NCBI GenBank assembly: GCA_013694595.1
Contig: JACDCC010000373.1
Coordinates: forward strand, 1-36,100
Direction: 5' to 3'
DNA: 36,100 bases
Source: Chthoniobacterales bacterium
Lineage (GTDB): Bacteria; Verrucomicrobiota; Verrucomicrobiia; Chthoniobacterales; UBA10450
The first letter of the stretch is position 1. Every line of letters begins with the position of its first letter. Both the position numbers and the translations under genes were made by a program. Of this stretch, positions 1 through 8,747 are shown piece by piece. A model generated the notes under the pieces. The model saw only the letters and a list, made by a program, of their open reading frames with translations. It had not been told where the DNA came from and made no database searches.

Positions 1-395
1 GCTTTCTCGAGCCAGCCGGCGGCCGGTGTGGTTAGATAGGAGATGCCGAAGATCAGCGCCGCGATTACACAGCTCAGCAGCAGTGCTGATCCGAAGTGGG
101 TGTTGATGCCGATTCTGGCGAGACCGCGCACCATCGGCCGGAAGAGATAGCTGAGCAGCAGCGCGAGGACCGCCGGCAGCAGCACCGGCCGCAGAAAATA
201 CATCGTGTAGAACAACGCCAGCACGAACAAGCCGGTGAGCGCCACCGAGCGCACATCGAATGACGCCTTCGGCATGTTCTTCTCCTTGAGCCGAGGCGCA
301 GCCTTGGTTTCGGTCTCAGGTTCGCCGGTCAACGGCGACTCGTCTGCCTCTGGCGGTGCCGGTTCAGGCGCTGCTTTCGTCTCGTCACGATCCAT
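1..395 (-). CDS. AI-2E family transporter (PerM/TqsA-like), N-terminal part only
   Basis: This gene is absent from the ORF track because it runs off the left edge. On the minus strand an ATG at 395 opens a frame that is still open at base 1, giving about 131 residues. The first 45 or so residues are a hydrophilic Pro/Glu/Lys-rich tail. They are followed by two closely spaced hydrophobic helices (LTGLFVLALFYTMYFL and LLPAVLALLLSYLF), the link 'RPMVRGLARIGI', and a third hydrophobic segment. The order helix-RP-helix-LL.PL matches the start of the AI-2E/DUF20 transporter family, eight-helix inner-membrane proteins. Members have been linked to export of autoinducer-2 or to sodium/proton exchange, but most have no known substrate. 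Family assignment is fairly secure; substrate is unknown. Confidence 0.75.
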   Translation of the reverse strand, partial: MDRDETKAAPEPAPPEADESPLTGEPETETKAAPRLKEKNMPKASFDVRSVALTGLFVLALFYTMYFLRPVLLPAVLALLLSYLFRPMVRGLARIGINTHFGSALLLSCVIAALIFGISYLTTPAAGWLEK

Positions 396-465
396 TGTGC
401 TTGTGAATCGCGCGTGACCAGCAGTTCACGCTTGCGCCGCGAGGCGACATTTCACCGGCCGAAGA

Positions 466-3400
466 TTAGCGACCGAGCGGCAGCAACGGCAGGGGAGTCG
501 GCTCGATGGGCGGCTCGGTGGGAAGGGGCGTCGCAGTTGGCAACGGAGACAACGTCGTGCCGCTCGTCGTGGTGAGATTGCCGTTTACCACCGATACGTC
601 TTCGACCCGGTAAACGCTGCCACCGCGCGACGCGCCGGCGTCTTTGGCGTCAGCAAACCCCGGCCGCCAGTAGAACCGCTCCATCTCCTTGAGGTGGAAA
701 GGCCGGGACCCGCGCCGGCCGAAGACAACGGTCTGCCCGCCGGTCTCGTCGACGACGCGGTCGCGATCGAGACCGCGCGAGACTGCGATGGCGTCGCCGT
801 GCGTGTGATAGGTGGCGATCAGCTTCGGATTCGGTCGCGGACTGAAACCCTGCGCGCCGGGCACCGTGTCGGGCGAGATCAGCTGCAGGACGCGCAGGCC
901 GTGGTGACCATCGGCGACGAGCGCGTACATCGAGGCGTTGACGCTCCCGATCTGCAACGCTCGCGTGTCATTCATCGCGCCGCCGGCGTTGAACATCTGG
1001 TCGAGGCGGGGGCGCTCCGGATTCTCGATGTCGATAATGGCGAGGCCTTCCTTGCCGTTCGCGACATAGGCATAGGTGCGGGCGACGTAGAGCCGCTGCG
1101 CGTGGTTCAGCCTAACGACACCACTGCTGACGGGGACCGGACGTGCCGGGTTGGTGATGTCGAGCACCTTGAGGCCGTCGTCGTCCGTGACAAAGGCGTA
1201 GCGCCATCGGGTGGCGACGCAGCGCGGATTCCGGAGGAATCCGTTGGTTACCTCGCTCTCGATCCACGGGTTCATCGGATCGCTGACGTTGATCACGTGG
1301 AGGCCGCGCGGTGTCGTCATGTAGAGCCGATGGCCGGCGGTGGCGACGAAGCTCGCGCCGGTGAGCACGCCGCCGGGGTTGAACACGGCATCCTTCTTCA
1401 GGAAGTTGTTGTCCGGATCGCCGTCCACCAGCGTCGCGACATTGATCACGACGAGGCCTTCCTCCCGGTCCGAGACGAACGCGTAGGCGTAGAACATGTC
1501 GATCGGCTGCTCTTCATTTTCCGGCAGCCGCACCCGCGCCGGATCAAGCGCGAGCGTGCTCGGCAGCGCGACCGAGGTGGCGTACGGCGTGTGCACATAC
1601 GTCCGCTGTCCGAGCGGCGAAAACGGTGCCGTCACGATGCGCTCCGAGAAGCCTTTCTGGTCGATGTTGGCGACGTCGAAGACTTCCATGCCGCCCGGGC
1701 CGTTTGCGGTGTAGAGATATTCGCCGCGCAAAACGAGATCCTGCACGTCTTTGCCGCCGTGTTCGTAAGCTTCCTTGAGCTCGAGATGCGCGTCGAGGTG
1801 CTTCTGGTAGTTCGCGGGATAGGCGAGCTTGTGGAGATAACTGCCGATCGCAGCCTGCGGCTCTTCGGGTTCAGTCCAGACGACGCCGTGAAAGCCCCTC
1901 GTTCCTTCCGCGACGTAGGCGTAGCGGCCGAAGAAGTTCACCGTCCCGGTGCCGAACCCGAGCAGCTGCGTCATCCAGGCGTTGTTGTCGTTGCTCTTCG
2001 AGATGTGGCAATCGGCGCAGTTTTTGGTAGTGCCGACGCCGCTCGTCGTGTGCGCGAAATGGGGATTGAACGCCTGGCCGCTGTAGCCTTCCGCCGAGAC
2101 CGTTTGCGCCTGCGAATAGACCCATTCGCGGTTCTGGTTCTGTGAGCTCACGACGACCGCGCTGGAGGAGCGGATCACCGCCATGCGGTTCTTCTTCACC
2201 GTGCCGTCGATGCCGAGCATAAAGACGTCATCGCGGACGACCTGCGGGTTGTAGGTGGTGAAATTGCGGCTCGTCACACCCTCGAATTTGTTCTGCGGCG
2301 TGCGCGTGTTGGCTTTCATTGGGAGGTGGCAGCCGAAGCAGCTGGTCGCCCACGAGGTGTGGCAGACCTGGCAATCCATCGCCGTATTGTCGTGCGCGAA
2401 TTTGCGCTTCTGCTCCTCCGGCGTTGCCAATGTCGCACCCCAGCTTTTGCCATCGCGCTGCAGCGTCTTCGCGTAGGCGGACTTCGCGTTGTAGTGCGGC
2501 GACGCGGGATCAACGGTGTCGATCGTCTGCGGGATTTCCCAGCGGATATCGGGTGACATCGTCGATTGCTGGATAAGCTGCGTCCCTTGCCACATGAAGC
2601 GTGGGCCAAAGGGCGTGTTGCTGGTATTGAGCAGGTCGACCTGACCGCCGTTGCCGGTGGTGATCAGCGTCGGCCGCCGCGCGACGGTGCCGTGGCAATC
2701 GATACAGTTGATCGTGGTCGCGTTGCGCGGCTCGCCGTAGAGATTGCCGTTCCCGTGCACGTCGAGGTCGAAGTGGCAGTCGGCGCATTGCATGCCGCGC
2801 GCGAGATGGATGTCCTTCAGGTGAACCGCCTTCGAGAATTTCTGCGGATCGTCGTGCGCGATCTTGTTGTCGTTCAGGTCGAGCAGATCGCCTTTGCGAT
2901 CGTGTTTGAAAACGGCGCGGAAGACCCAGCCGTGGCCGTGGTAATCGGCGAACTGCGTTTTCGTGAGCTTTGGATTTAACTCGGCGACACGCGCGACGAA
3001 TTCCAGATCGCCCCACAAGCCGCGCGCGGCTGCCGCCTCGGGATTGCGTTGCGTCACGCGCACCAGCTCTGCGTCCGTGGGTTCACGCTGCTCCTTCGGG
3101 TACATCAACTTCCCGTCGGTCTCCTGGTCCCACCACGTGTAGCCGAGATACGGATTCACGAAGAGGTTGCCCTGATGCATGTGGCAGTTCATGCACTGGC
3201 TCGACGGAATTGCGCGGGTGAACTGATGCGTGATCGGGTGGCCCTTTTCGTTCTTCGGGATCGTCTGGTCGGCCGTGAAGCTCAGCCCTTGATGACCGTA
3301 CTTCGGATACCAGCCGGAATTCGTCGGTGAGCGGTCGTTCGCATAGACGACGTGACACGCCGAGCAGCCGCTGGAGCGGTAATCCCCCGGATGATCGTTC

Positions 3401-3846
3401 GAACCGAGGAAGCCGAGCAGCGGATCGTGCAGCCGTGTTTTTTGCAGTCCGAGGAAGACTGGGTCGATCCGATTGAGCGTGCCGCGGCCGCGTTCCGATA
3501 GCCGGCGGAGCGGTTTGCCCGGTGGCTCGAAGACGGTGGGATCGCCGAGCTGGAGCTGTTTCTCGCTGCCCTTTTCGAAGATGCGGAGGATGTTACCGGG
3601 GGCGCCGAGATTGAAGCGGGGCACGGGATCGAGGAATGGAAGAATGCCGCGCTCCTGGGTGTCACGTGCCGTCACTGGCGTGTAGTTCACCAGCCGCAGT
3701 GGCACGCCGTTCGGTCCGTAGGCCTGGCCGAATCGGTAGTTCTTGAGGTTGAACCCGCCGTTGTTGTAGAGCGCGGCGCCCCAGAGCGTTTTCCGAACGG
3801 CATCACGATTTTTCCGGGCGGTTTTCCGCTGTATCGAAATGGACAA
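466..3846 (-). CDS. Multihaem c-type cytochrome fused to LVIVD-repeat propeller (probably 5'-truncated)
   Basis: The frame encodes 1126 residues. The first 620 carry seven CXXCH haem c sites: CSACH (about 161), CMNCH (218), CADCH (354), CIDCH (381), CQVCH (492), CFGCH (503) and CADCH (610). From about 705 to 1010 there are about six LVIVD-type repeats, for example 'YAFVTDDDGLKVLDITNPARP' shortened to its core 'GLKVLDITNP' and 'GLAIIDIENP'; these form a beta-propeller. The C-terminus is a Pro/Thr-rich tail. Haem attachment requires export, yet the predicted N-terminus (MSISIQRKTARKNRD) is not a signal peptide. The first 18 or so residues are antisense to a recognisable GlcG-type domain on the other strand. 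Conserved-looking sequence starts near residue 20 (TLWGAALYNNGG). I infer that the true 5' end, with signal peptide and possibly more haems, is missing. Likely role is periplasmic or surface electron transfer; partner and substrate are unknown. Confidence 0.82.
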   Translation of the reverse strand: MSISIQRKTARKNRDAVRKTLWGAALYNNGGFNLKNYRFGQAYGPNGVPLRLVNYTPVTARDTQERGILPFLDPVPRFNLGAPGNILRIFEKGSEKQLQLGDPTVFEPPGKPLRRLSERGRGTLNRIDPVFLGLQKTRLHDPLLGFLGSNDHPGDYRSSGCSACHVVYANDRSPTNSGWYPKYGHQGLSFTADQTIPKNEKGHPITHQFTRAIPSSQCMNCHMHQGNLFVNPYLGYTWWDQETDGKLMYPKEQREPTDAELVRVTQRNPEAAAARGLWGDLEFVARVAELNPKLTKTQFADYHGHGWVFRAVFKHDRKGDLLDLNDNKIAHDDPQKFSKAVHLKDIHLARGMQCADCHFDLDVHGNGNLYGEPRNATTINCIDCHGTVARRPTLITTGNGGQVDLLNTSNTPFGPRFMWQGTQLIQQSTMSPDIRWEIPQTIDTVDPASPHYNAKSAYAKTLQRDGKSWGATLATPEEQKRKFAHDNTAMDCQVCHTSWATSCFGCHLPMKANTRTPQNKFEGVTSRNFTTYNPQVVRDDVFMLGIDGTVKKNRMAVIRSSSAVVVSSQNQNREWVYSQAQTVSAEGYSGQAFNPHFAHTTSGVGTTKNCADCHISKSNDNNAWMTQLLGFGTGTVNFFGRYAYVAEGTRGFHGVVWTEPEEPQAAIGSYLHKLAYPANYQKHLDAHLELKEAYEHGGKDVQDLVLRGEYLYTANGPGGMEVFDVANIDQKGFSERIVTAPFSPLGQRTYVHTPYATSVALPSTLALDPARVRLPENEEQPIDMFYAYAFVSDREEGLVVINVATLVDGDPDNNFLKKDAVFNPGGVLTGASFVATAGHRLYMTTPRGLHVINVSDPMNPWIESEVTNGFLRNPRCVATRWRYAFVTDDDGLKVLDITNPARPVPVSSGVVRLNHAQRLYVARTYAYVANGKEGLAIIDIENPERPRLDQMFNAGGAMNDTRALQIGSVNASMYALVADGHHGLRVLQLISPDTVPGAQGFSPRPNPKLIATYHTHGDAIAVSRGLDRDRVVDETGGQTVVFGRRGSRPFHLKEMERFYWRPGFADAKDAGASRGGSVYRVEDVSVVNGNLTTTSGTTLSPLPTATPLPTEPPIEPTPLPLLPLGR

Positions 3847-4841
3847 CTGATCGGCGCGATCGGATCAGTGGCGACGGGATCGCCCAGGATGACATCGTGG
3901 GCGCGTCCGGCACGCGCGATTTTCTCCCGCCCGATCGCATTCGCGCGGACCATTTCGGCTTGGAAGGAACGCGACTGCCGTATGCGAAGTTTCCGCGTGA
4001 TCCGGAAGGGTTCGAACGCATCACGCCGGTCGTGCTGCCGGCGATCTCGCCATTTTCGATCGCGCCCGCTGAGCTGACGAACATCTCCCTGCGGCTCAAG
4101 GTCGGGATCGGCGAGAAGGTGATGATCGGTGGCTTCATCATCAGCGGAAGCGAACCGAAACGCGTCGTCGTTCGCGCCCTGGGTCCGGCCCTTTTAGGGG
4201 CGGGAATCAGCGATGCGCTCGTTAATCCGGTGCTGGAGTTGAATGACAGCGCGGGGAACAGTCTGGCGCACAACAATAGCTGGCGAGACGCGCAGCAGGA
4301 CCAACTGATCGCGACTGGTCTCGCGCCCGCGCATGACTCGGAAGCCGCGATCGTGCAGACGCTCCAGCCCGGCGCCTACACAGCGACCGTCAACGGAGCG
4401 GATGACGGCACCGGCGTCGGGTTGCTGGAACTTTACGATGGGGACGCGTCAGCAGATTCGCGCCTGGCGAACATCAGCTCGCGCGGATTTGTGGGGAGCG
4501 GGAGCGACGTGATGATCGCCGGGTTTATCGTGAGTGGTAGCGCGGGACAGGCGCGACTGATCGTGCGTGGCCTCGGGCCTTCACTCAGCGATCGTGGCGT
4601 GGCCGAGCCGCTTTTCGATCCACTGCTTGAGGTGCGCGACGTCAACGGCACCCTGATCACCGCGAACGACAACTGGCGTGAGACACAGGAAACAGAGATC
4701 GCATCGACTTCCCTCGCTCCGCAGACCGATCTCGAGGCAACGAGCATGATATCTGCCGCGCCGGGTGCGTACACCGCAACGTTGCGCGGAAATGACGGTG
4801 CGGCGGGCATTGGTCTGCTGGAGATCTACAAGCTCGATTAA
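3790..4841 (+). pseudogene. GlcG-type (haem-binding-like) domain plus two verrucomicrobial beta-domains; 5'-truncated and frameshifted
   Basis: The track shows only 3897-4841 (GTG start), but recognisable protein begins earlier in another frame: 3790-3864 reads 'PNGITIFPGGFPLYRNGQ' then 'LIGAIG'. This is the motif that precedes 'SGDG..QDD' in GlcG/HbpS-like domains. The continuation 'SGDGIAQDDIVGASG' is in the next frame, and one base missing near 3865 explains the shift. After the domain (to 'RLPYAKFPRDPEG') come two tandem copies of a roughly 125-residue beta-domain, each with 'VMI.GFI.SGS', 'R.LGP.L' and 'LLE.Y'. The second copy begins 'RLANISSRGFVGSGSDVMI'. This module is common in exported verrucomicrobial proteins. 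The 5' end abuts and overlaps the start of the divergent cytochrome gene, so an N-terminal part and signal peptide are lost. Function is unknown. It may be a remnant or an assembly artefact. Confidence 0.6.
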
Positions 4842-5008
4842 GCACGAGCTTTGGAACGCTCGGAAAACGGCCCTGGAATTTGAGGGGCGTCCGCAGTTTG
4901 TATCCGTGCGGGATGTTGCACGTGGTTTCCGCCGGCTGGTCGTGCAATTGCGGTGTGGTCGACACAACATAGACTCACCTGCGCCTCGCCAGCCGCTGGG
5001 GCGTGACC

Positions 5009-6433
5009 ATGCCCGACGACGAAAAGCCGCACGCGCCTCCTTCCGGCTATGAGACGCCGTCCTCGCGCCGACCCACCAGTGCGGAAGGCTCGCTCGGGCA
5101 GGTCCGCGAAGGGAAACGCGACCCGTACTCGGCCTTCCGCTTCCGCGCCTTCAGCCTCTACTCGGCAGGCAACCTCATCTCCGTCATCGGGCGGCAGATG
5201 CTGCTGATCTCGGTCGAATGGGAAATCTATGAGCGGACCAACTCTGCAACTGCCCTCGGGCTGGTGGGCCTGGCGATTGCGCTTCCTGTTGTTCTGCTCT
5301 CGCTCCCGGCCGGCCACATTGCCGATCGTTACAATCGGAAAACCATCGTGCTTTGCACGCAGGCGTTGAGCGCCGTCTGCTCCATCGCGCTGGCCTTCGT
5401 CTCGTGGAACCATCTCGCGATGCCGGCGTGGAAATTCTTGCGGAGCGGCAACGACGTTCTCCGCTCGATCGCCAGTGTATTCGAGCGTCAATCCTCTTAC
5501 CAGTTCGACGACCTGTCGTTGCCGTTGATCTACCTGATCCTGCTGATCTCCGCGACCGGCCGCACGTTCGGATGGGCCGCGCGTGCTGCCTATTTCCCGA
5601 AGCTCGTGCCGCGCGACACCTTCGCGAACGCCGTCACCTGGAACAGCAGCATGTTTCAAGTCGGCTCGGTCATTGGCCCGGCCGTCGGCGGATTGCTGCT
5701 CGTGCGGGCAGGGTTCCCGTTCATCTACGTGCTCGATGCGATCTGCGCGCTCTCGTTTTTTCTACTGGTGCTGCCGATCCGCAGTGGCGATCAAGGTGGC
5801 CGCGCGGAGAGCAATCCATGGCAAAGCCTCCTTGCCGGGATGCGGTTCGTGAGGAGCAAAAAGATCATCCTCGCCACGATCACGCTCGACATGGTGGCGG
5901 TGCTGCTCGGCGGCGCGACGGCCTTGCTGCCGATTTTCGCCGATCAGATTTTGCACTCGGGACCCGTGGCGCTCGGATGGATGCGGGCCGCGCCGGGCGT
6001 CGGTGCGTTCGTGATGGCGCTACTCATTGCTTACCTGCCGCCGTTCAGGCAGGCGGGGAAGACGCTGCTCTGGTGCGTCGCGGGCTTCGGGCTGGCGACG
6101 ATTGTCTTTGGCTTGTCGCGCAATCTTTGGCTGTCGCTCGCCATGCTGTTTCTCACCGGAGTGTTCGATAGCGTGAGCGTGGTGATTCGTCACACGTTGG
6201 TTCAACTGCTCACTCCCGATGCCATGCGCGGTCGCATCTCCGCCGTGAATAACATCTTTATCGGCACCTCGAATGAGCTCGGCGCGCTCGAATCGGGGCT
6301 GACAGCCGCCTACTTCGGTCCGGTGCTGTCGGTCGTCGGCGGCGGAATCGGAACGATTCTCGTCGTGCTTGGGGTGGCTAAAATCTGGCCGGAGACGCGC
6401 AAGATCGGCGCGCTCGACAAGAACCTGCGCTAG
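5009..6433 (+). CDS. MFS exporter (MFS_3/EntS-like)
   Basis: This is a 474-residue major facilitator with a hydrophilic N-terminal tail of about 48 residues, then '[17 protein letters not shown]', typical of the MFS_3 (EntS, macrolide-efflux-like) branch. The loop between helices 2 and 3 has the family signature as '[10 protein letters not shown]'. About twelve hydrophobic helices follow. '[19 protein letters not shown]' near the end matches the conserved RGR.sAv segment of this branch. The track starts at GTG 5003. I prefer ATG 5009 because GGGG lies 7 nt upstream of it, while the GTG is almost against it. The stop codon shares a CTAG with the convergent phnW stop. Such proteins export siderophores, drugs or other small molecules. 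Its position next to phosphonate genes is suggestive at most, because it is on the other strand. Confidence 0.85.
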   Translation: MPDDEKPHAPPSGYETPSSRRPTSAEGSLGQVREGKRDPYSAFRFRAFSLYSAGNLISVIGRQMLLISVEWEIYERTNSATALGLVGLAIALPVVLLSLPAGHIADRYNRKTIVLCTQALSAVCSIALAFVSWNHLAMPAWKFLRSGNDVLRSIASVFERQSSYQFDDLSLPLIYLILLISATGRTFGWAARAAYFPKLVPRDTFANAVTWNSSMFQVGSVIGPAVGGLLLVRAGFPFIYVLDAICALSFFLLVLPIRSGDQGGRAESNPWQSLLAGMRFVRSKKIILATITLDMVAVLLGGATALLPIFADQILHSGPVALGWMRAAPGVGAFVMALLIAYLPPFRQAGKTLLWCVAGFGLATIVFGLSRNLWLSLAMLFLTGVFDSVSVVIRHTLVQLLTPDAMRGRISAVNNIFIGTSNELGALESGLTAAYFGPVLSVVGGGIGTILVVLGVAKIWPETRKIGALDKNLR

Positions 6434-7542
6434 CTGACTCGCTGAACGTTCATCTCGGTGAGCACGCGCTCGATCGCCGCGATCAGTCCGTTCACGTCGC
6501 CGACGGAAAGCCGGCCGATCGTGCCAATCCGAAAGCAATCGGCGTGGCTGACTTTCCCCGGATAGATGACGAAACCCCGCTCGGCGAGCCGTCGGTAAAA
6601 TTTGGCGAATTCAAACGCCGCATCTTCCGGAAAACGGAACGACGTGATGATGTCGCTCTGGCATTCAGGCTTTAGATATTCGCGGAAGCCAAGCTGCCGC
6701 ATTCCGGGCAGGAGGGCCTCGCGATTGCGGCGGAATCGTTCCGCGCGAGCTGGCACTCCGCCTTCTTCGCGCAGTTCTGCGAGCGCTTGCGCGAATGCCA
6801 GCAACGCGTGAGTGGGCGGCGTGAAACGGAACTGGCCGTTCGATTCGAGTGCTTCGAACTGCGCTAACAGGTCGAGGCTGACGCTGCGCGCCCATCCGGC
6901 GGATTCCTGCAGCGCGCCGCGACGCGTGATCACAAACGAGAACCCGGGGACGCCTTCGAGGCACTTGTTCGCCGAGGAGACGAGATAGTCGACCGGTAGT
7001 GCCGCCAGATCGAGCGCGACACCGCCGAAGCTGCTCATGGCGTCGACGATGAAGCGGCAGCCGTGTTCGCGCACGACCGCGCCGATCTCGTCGATTGGAT
7101 TGAGGATTCCGGTTGTCGTCTCCAGATGGACTATCGCGACGTGGGTCGGGCGCGGTTGTTGACGGAGTAACCGCCAGACGGTTACGACATTGGGGGACTC
7201 GTCTTCGGGCCAGCGATTGATCGACACGGCGATCTTCAGTCGCTCAGCAATCTGGCGGATGCGCTCGCCGTAGGCGCCGTTCGCCAGCACCAATAATCGA
7301 CCATCCGGCGGGATCACGGACGAGAGCACCGCCTCGATCGCGAACGTGCCGCTCCCCTGCATCGGCACTGCTTCGTAGCCGGCCTCCTTTGAAACGCCAC
7401 CGATGCGCAGCAGCTCACTCCTGATTTCCGCGACGATCCCGATGAACTCGGAATCGCGTGAGCCGACGTCGCGCTGCATCGCTGCCTTGACCTTCGCGCT
7501 GGTCGTCAGCGGCCCCGGAGTGAAGAGCAATGGATCGCTCAT
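6430..7542 (-). CDS. phnW: 2-aminoethylphosphonate-pyruvate transaminase
   Basis: This 370-residue fold-type I PLP aminotransferase has the diagnostic PhnW start '[18 protein letters not shown]', the '[14 protein letters not shown]' phosphate-cup segment, the PLP aspartate in 'VDAMSSFGG' (about 167) and the PLP lysine in '[12 protein letters not shown]' (K193). The enzyme interconverts phosphonoacetaldehyde plus alanine and 2-aminoethylphosphonate (AEP) plus pyruvate. PhnW is often catabolic, paired with the hydrolase PhnX. Here it is third in an operon after pepM and ppd, and no phnX is seen, so the direction is inferred to be biosynthetic (the AepZ role). Its ATG overlaps the stop of ppd by 4 nt (ATGA), implying translational coupling. 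Length is normal and there is no damage. Confidence 0.95.
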   Translation of the reverse strand: MSDPLLFTPGPLTTSAKVKAAMQRDVGSRDSEFIGIVAEIRSELLRIGGVSKEAGYEAVPMQGSGTFAIEAVLSSVIPPDGRLLVLANGAYGERIRQIAERLKIAVSINRWPEDESPNVVTVWRLLRQQPRPTHVAIVHLETTTGILNPIDEIGAVVREHGCRFIVDAMSSFGGVALDLAALPVDYLVSSANKCLEGVPGFSFVITRRGALQESAGWARSVSLDLLAQFEALESNGQFRFTPPTHALLAFAQALAELREEGGVPARAERFRRNREALLPGMRQLGFREYLKPECQSDIITSFRFPEDAAFEFAKFYRRLAERGFVIYPGKVSHADCFRIGTIGRLSVGDVNGLIAAIERVLTEMNVQRVS

Positions 7543-8687
7543 CGCGCGTTTTCGCGCAGAAAGGCCGAAAAGCGCTCTTTTACCTCGTGCGGTTTCACCG
7601 TCGGCCGGCCAAGCTTTTCCGGCGAACCCGGCCGAATCTTCACGTGCAGCAACGACGGCCCACGACGACCGCGAAGTTCCCGAACGGCTTTACGAATGTC
7701 TTCGCGCGCGTCGACTGCAAAGGCGGAGCGATAGTTCGCCGCTGCCGCAACCTGGGCGAAGCGCACCACCGGCGACGCGGTTCGTTGTCCGCCGGTCGAG
7801 TCGTGCGCTTCGTTGTCCAGGATGATGTGGAGGAAGTTTTCGGGCTGATAAAAGCCGATCGTTGCCAGCGAGCCCATCTTCATGAGAGCGGCCCCATCGC
7901 CGTCGATGACGACCACGGGCTGCCTCGGCAAAGAATGCGCCACGCCGAAGCCGATCGCCGACGCGGTTCCCATCCCGCCCACCACGTAGAGATGATTCGG
8001 CCGATCAGCCACGGTGAAGAGCTCGCGGCCTGTTTTGCCGGTTGTCGCAATGACCGCTTCGTCGCCGTGAAGGGTCGCGAGGATGAGCTTGATCGCTTCG
8101 GTTCGCGTCAGCTGCTCGTCACCCGAAAAGTTCTCGTGGAGATCACTGGCGATGCGCGTCGGGTGATGGTTTCGGGAAAGCTCATGCGGCGCAATCGTGT
8201 CCTTCTGCATCACGAGGGCGAACGGCCGCTTGGTTCGTGTCATGCTCTCCTCCGCCTGCGCCAGGGTCCCCGCGATCTCCGAATCGCTCTGTGGAAATGG
8301 CAGCCACGGAATCTCGAGCGTGTCGAGCAGCTGGTGCATGATGCGGCCCATTTGCTCGTGCTGTGGTTCGTCTTTCACACCTGGCTGGCCGCGCCATGTC
8401 ACGATCAGCAGCGTCGGAATCTGGAATGGGTAATTCAGTGAAGTGAGCGGGTTCACCATGTTTCCCAGGCCTGAGTTCTGGCACATCGTCACTGTCTTTC
8501 GCCCCGCCAGCGCTGCGCCCATCGTGATACCGACTGCCTCGCCCTCGCTGGTGGCGCCGACATAGTCGAGCCGCGGATCGTCGATGACGTAGTTGAGGAA
8601 CGACGTGAAGAACGAGCAGGGGACACCGGAGAACTGTGAGTAGCCGAGGCCGCGCAGTTGGTCGACGACGGAAGCTGCTTCGATCAT
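7539..8687 (-). CDS. ppd: Phosphonopyruvate decarboxylase
   Basis: This 382-residue ThDP enzyme converts phosphonopyruvate to phosphonoacetaldehyde and CO2, the irreversible step that pulls the unfavourable PEP mutase reaction forward. The N-terminal PYR half has '[14 protein letters not shown]' and the catalytic-glutamate segment '[11 protein letters not shown]' (about 45-55). It also has '[16 protein letters not shown]', which is characteristic of phosphonopyruvate and sulfopyruvate decarboxylases. The C-terminal PP half carries the ThDP/Mg signature from '[10 protein letters not shown]' (about 263) to '[12 protein letters not shown]' (about 290). '[10 protein letters not shown]' is the Ppd/ComDE hallmark. 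Sulfopyruvate decarboxylase is the main alternative, but pepM upstream and phnW downstream settle it as Ppd (AepY). A 22-bp-arm inverted repeat fills the whole gap to pepM and ends 2 nt upstream of this start codon. Confidence 0.95.
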   Translation of the reverse strand: MIEAASVVDQLRGLGYSQFSGVPCSFFTSFLNYVIDDPRLDYVGATSEGEAVGITMGAALAGRKTVTMCQNSGLGNMVNPLTSLNYPFQIPTLLIVTWRGQPGVKDEPQHEQMGRIMHQLLDTLEIPWLPFPQSDSEIAGTLAQAEESMTRTKRPFALVMQKDTIAPHELSRNHHPTRIASDLHENFSGDEQLTRTEAIKLILATLHGDEAVIATTGKTGRELFTVADRPNHLYVVGGMGTASAIGFGVAHSLPRQPVVVIDGDGAALMKMGSLATIGFYQPENFLHIILDNEAHDSTGGQRTASPVVRFAQVAAAANYRSAFAVDAREDIRKAVRELRGRRGPSLLHVKIRPGSPEKLGRPTVKPHEVKERFSAFLRENAR

Positions 8688-8688
8688 G

Positions 8689-8746
8689 GTAGCGCAAGCT
8701 TCCAGCTTGCAGCCGCATGAAAGGGCAACCTGGAAGGTTGCGCTAC
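8689..8746. repeat. REP-like inverted repeat between pepM and ppd
   Basis: Two 22-base arms face each other: 8689-8710 (starting GTAGCGCAAGCTTCCAG) and 8725-8746 (ending CTGGAAGGTTGCGCTAC). They match at 20 of 22 positions, with a 14-base loop. The element occupies almost the whole 60-bp gap between the pepM stop (8748) and the ppd start (8687). In the transcript it would form a very stable hairpin directly before the ppd start codon and would cover any ribosome-binding site. No T-run follows, so it is not a classical terminator. The arm sequence resembles a dispersed repeat I associate with verrucomicrobial genomes; that is memory, not a search. Confidence 0.85.
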
Positions 8747-8747
8747 T

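Noticed and set aside
694-2145. 483-residue plus-strand ORF
   Set aside because: It is antisense to the cytochrome/LVIVD gene, is Arg/Val/Asp-rich with no domain, and is a typical GC-driven shadow frame.
6430-8687. Phosphonate catabolism (PhnW/PhnX type)
   Set aside because: No phnX, phnA or C-P lyase gene is present, and phnW is coupled to ppd and pepM, which are biosynthetic.
8689-8746. Terminator between pepM and ppd
   Set aside because: There is no T-run after the hairpin on the transcribed strand, and the operon logic requires read-through.
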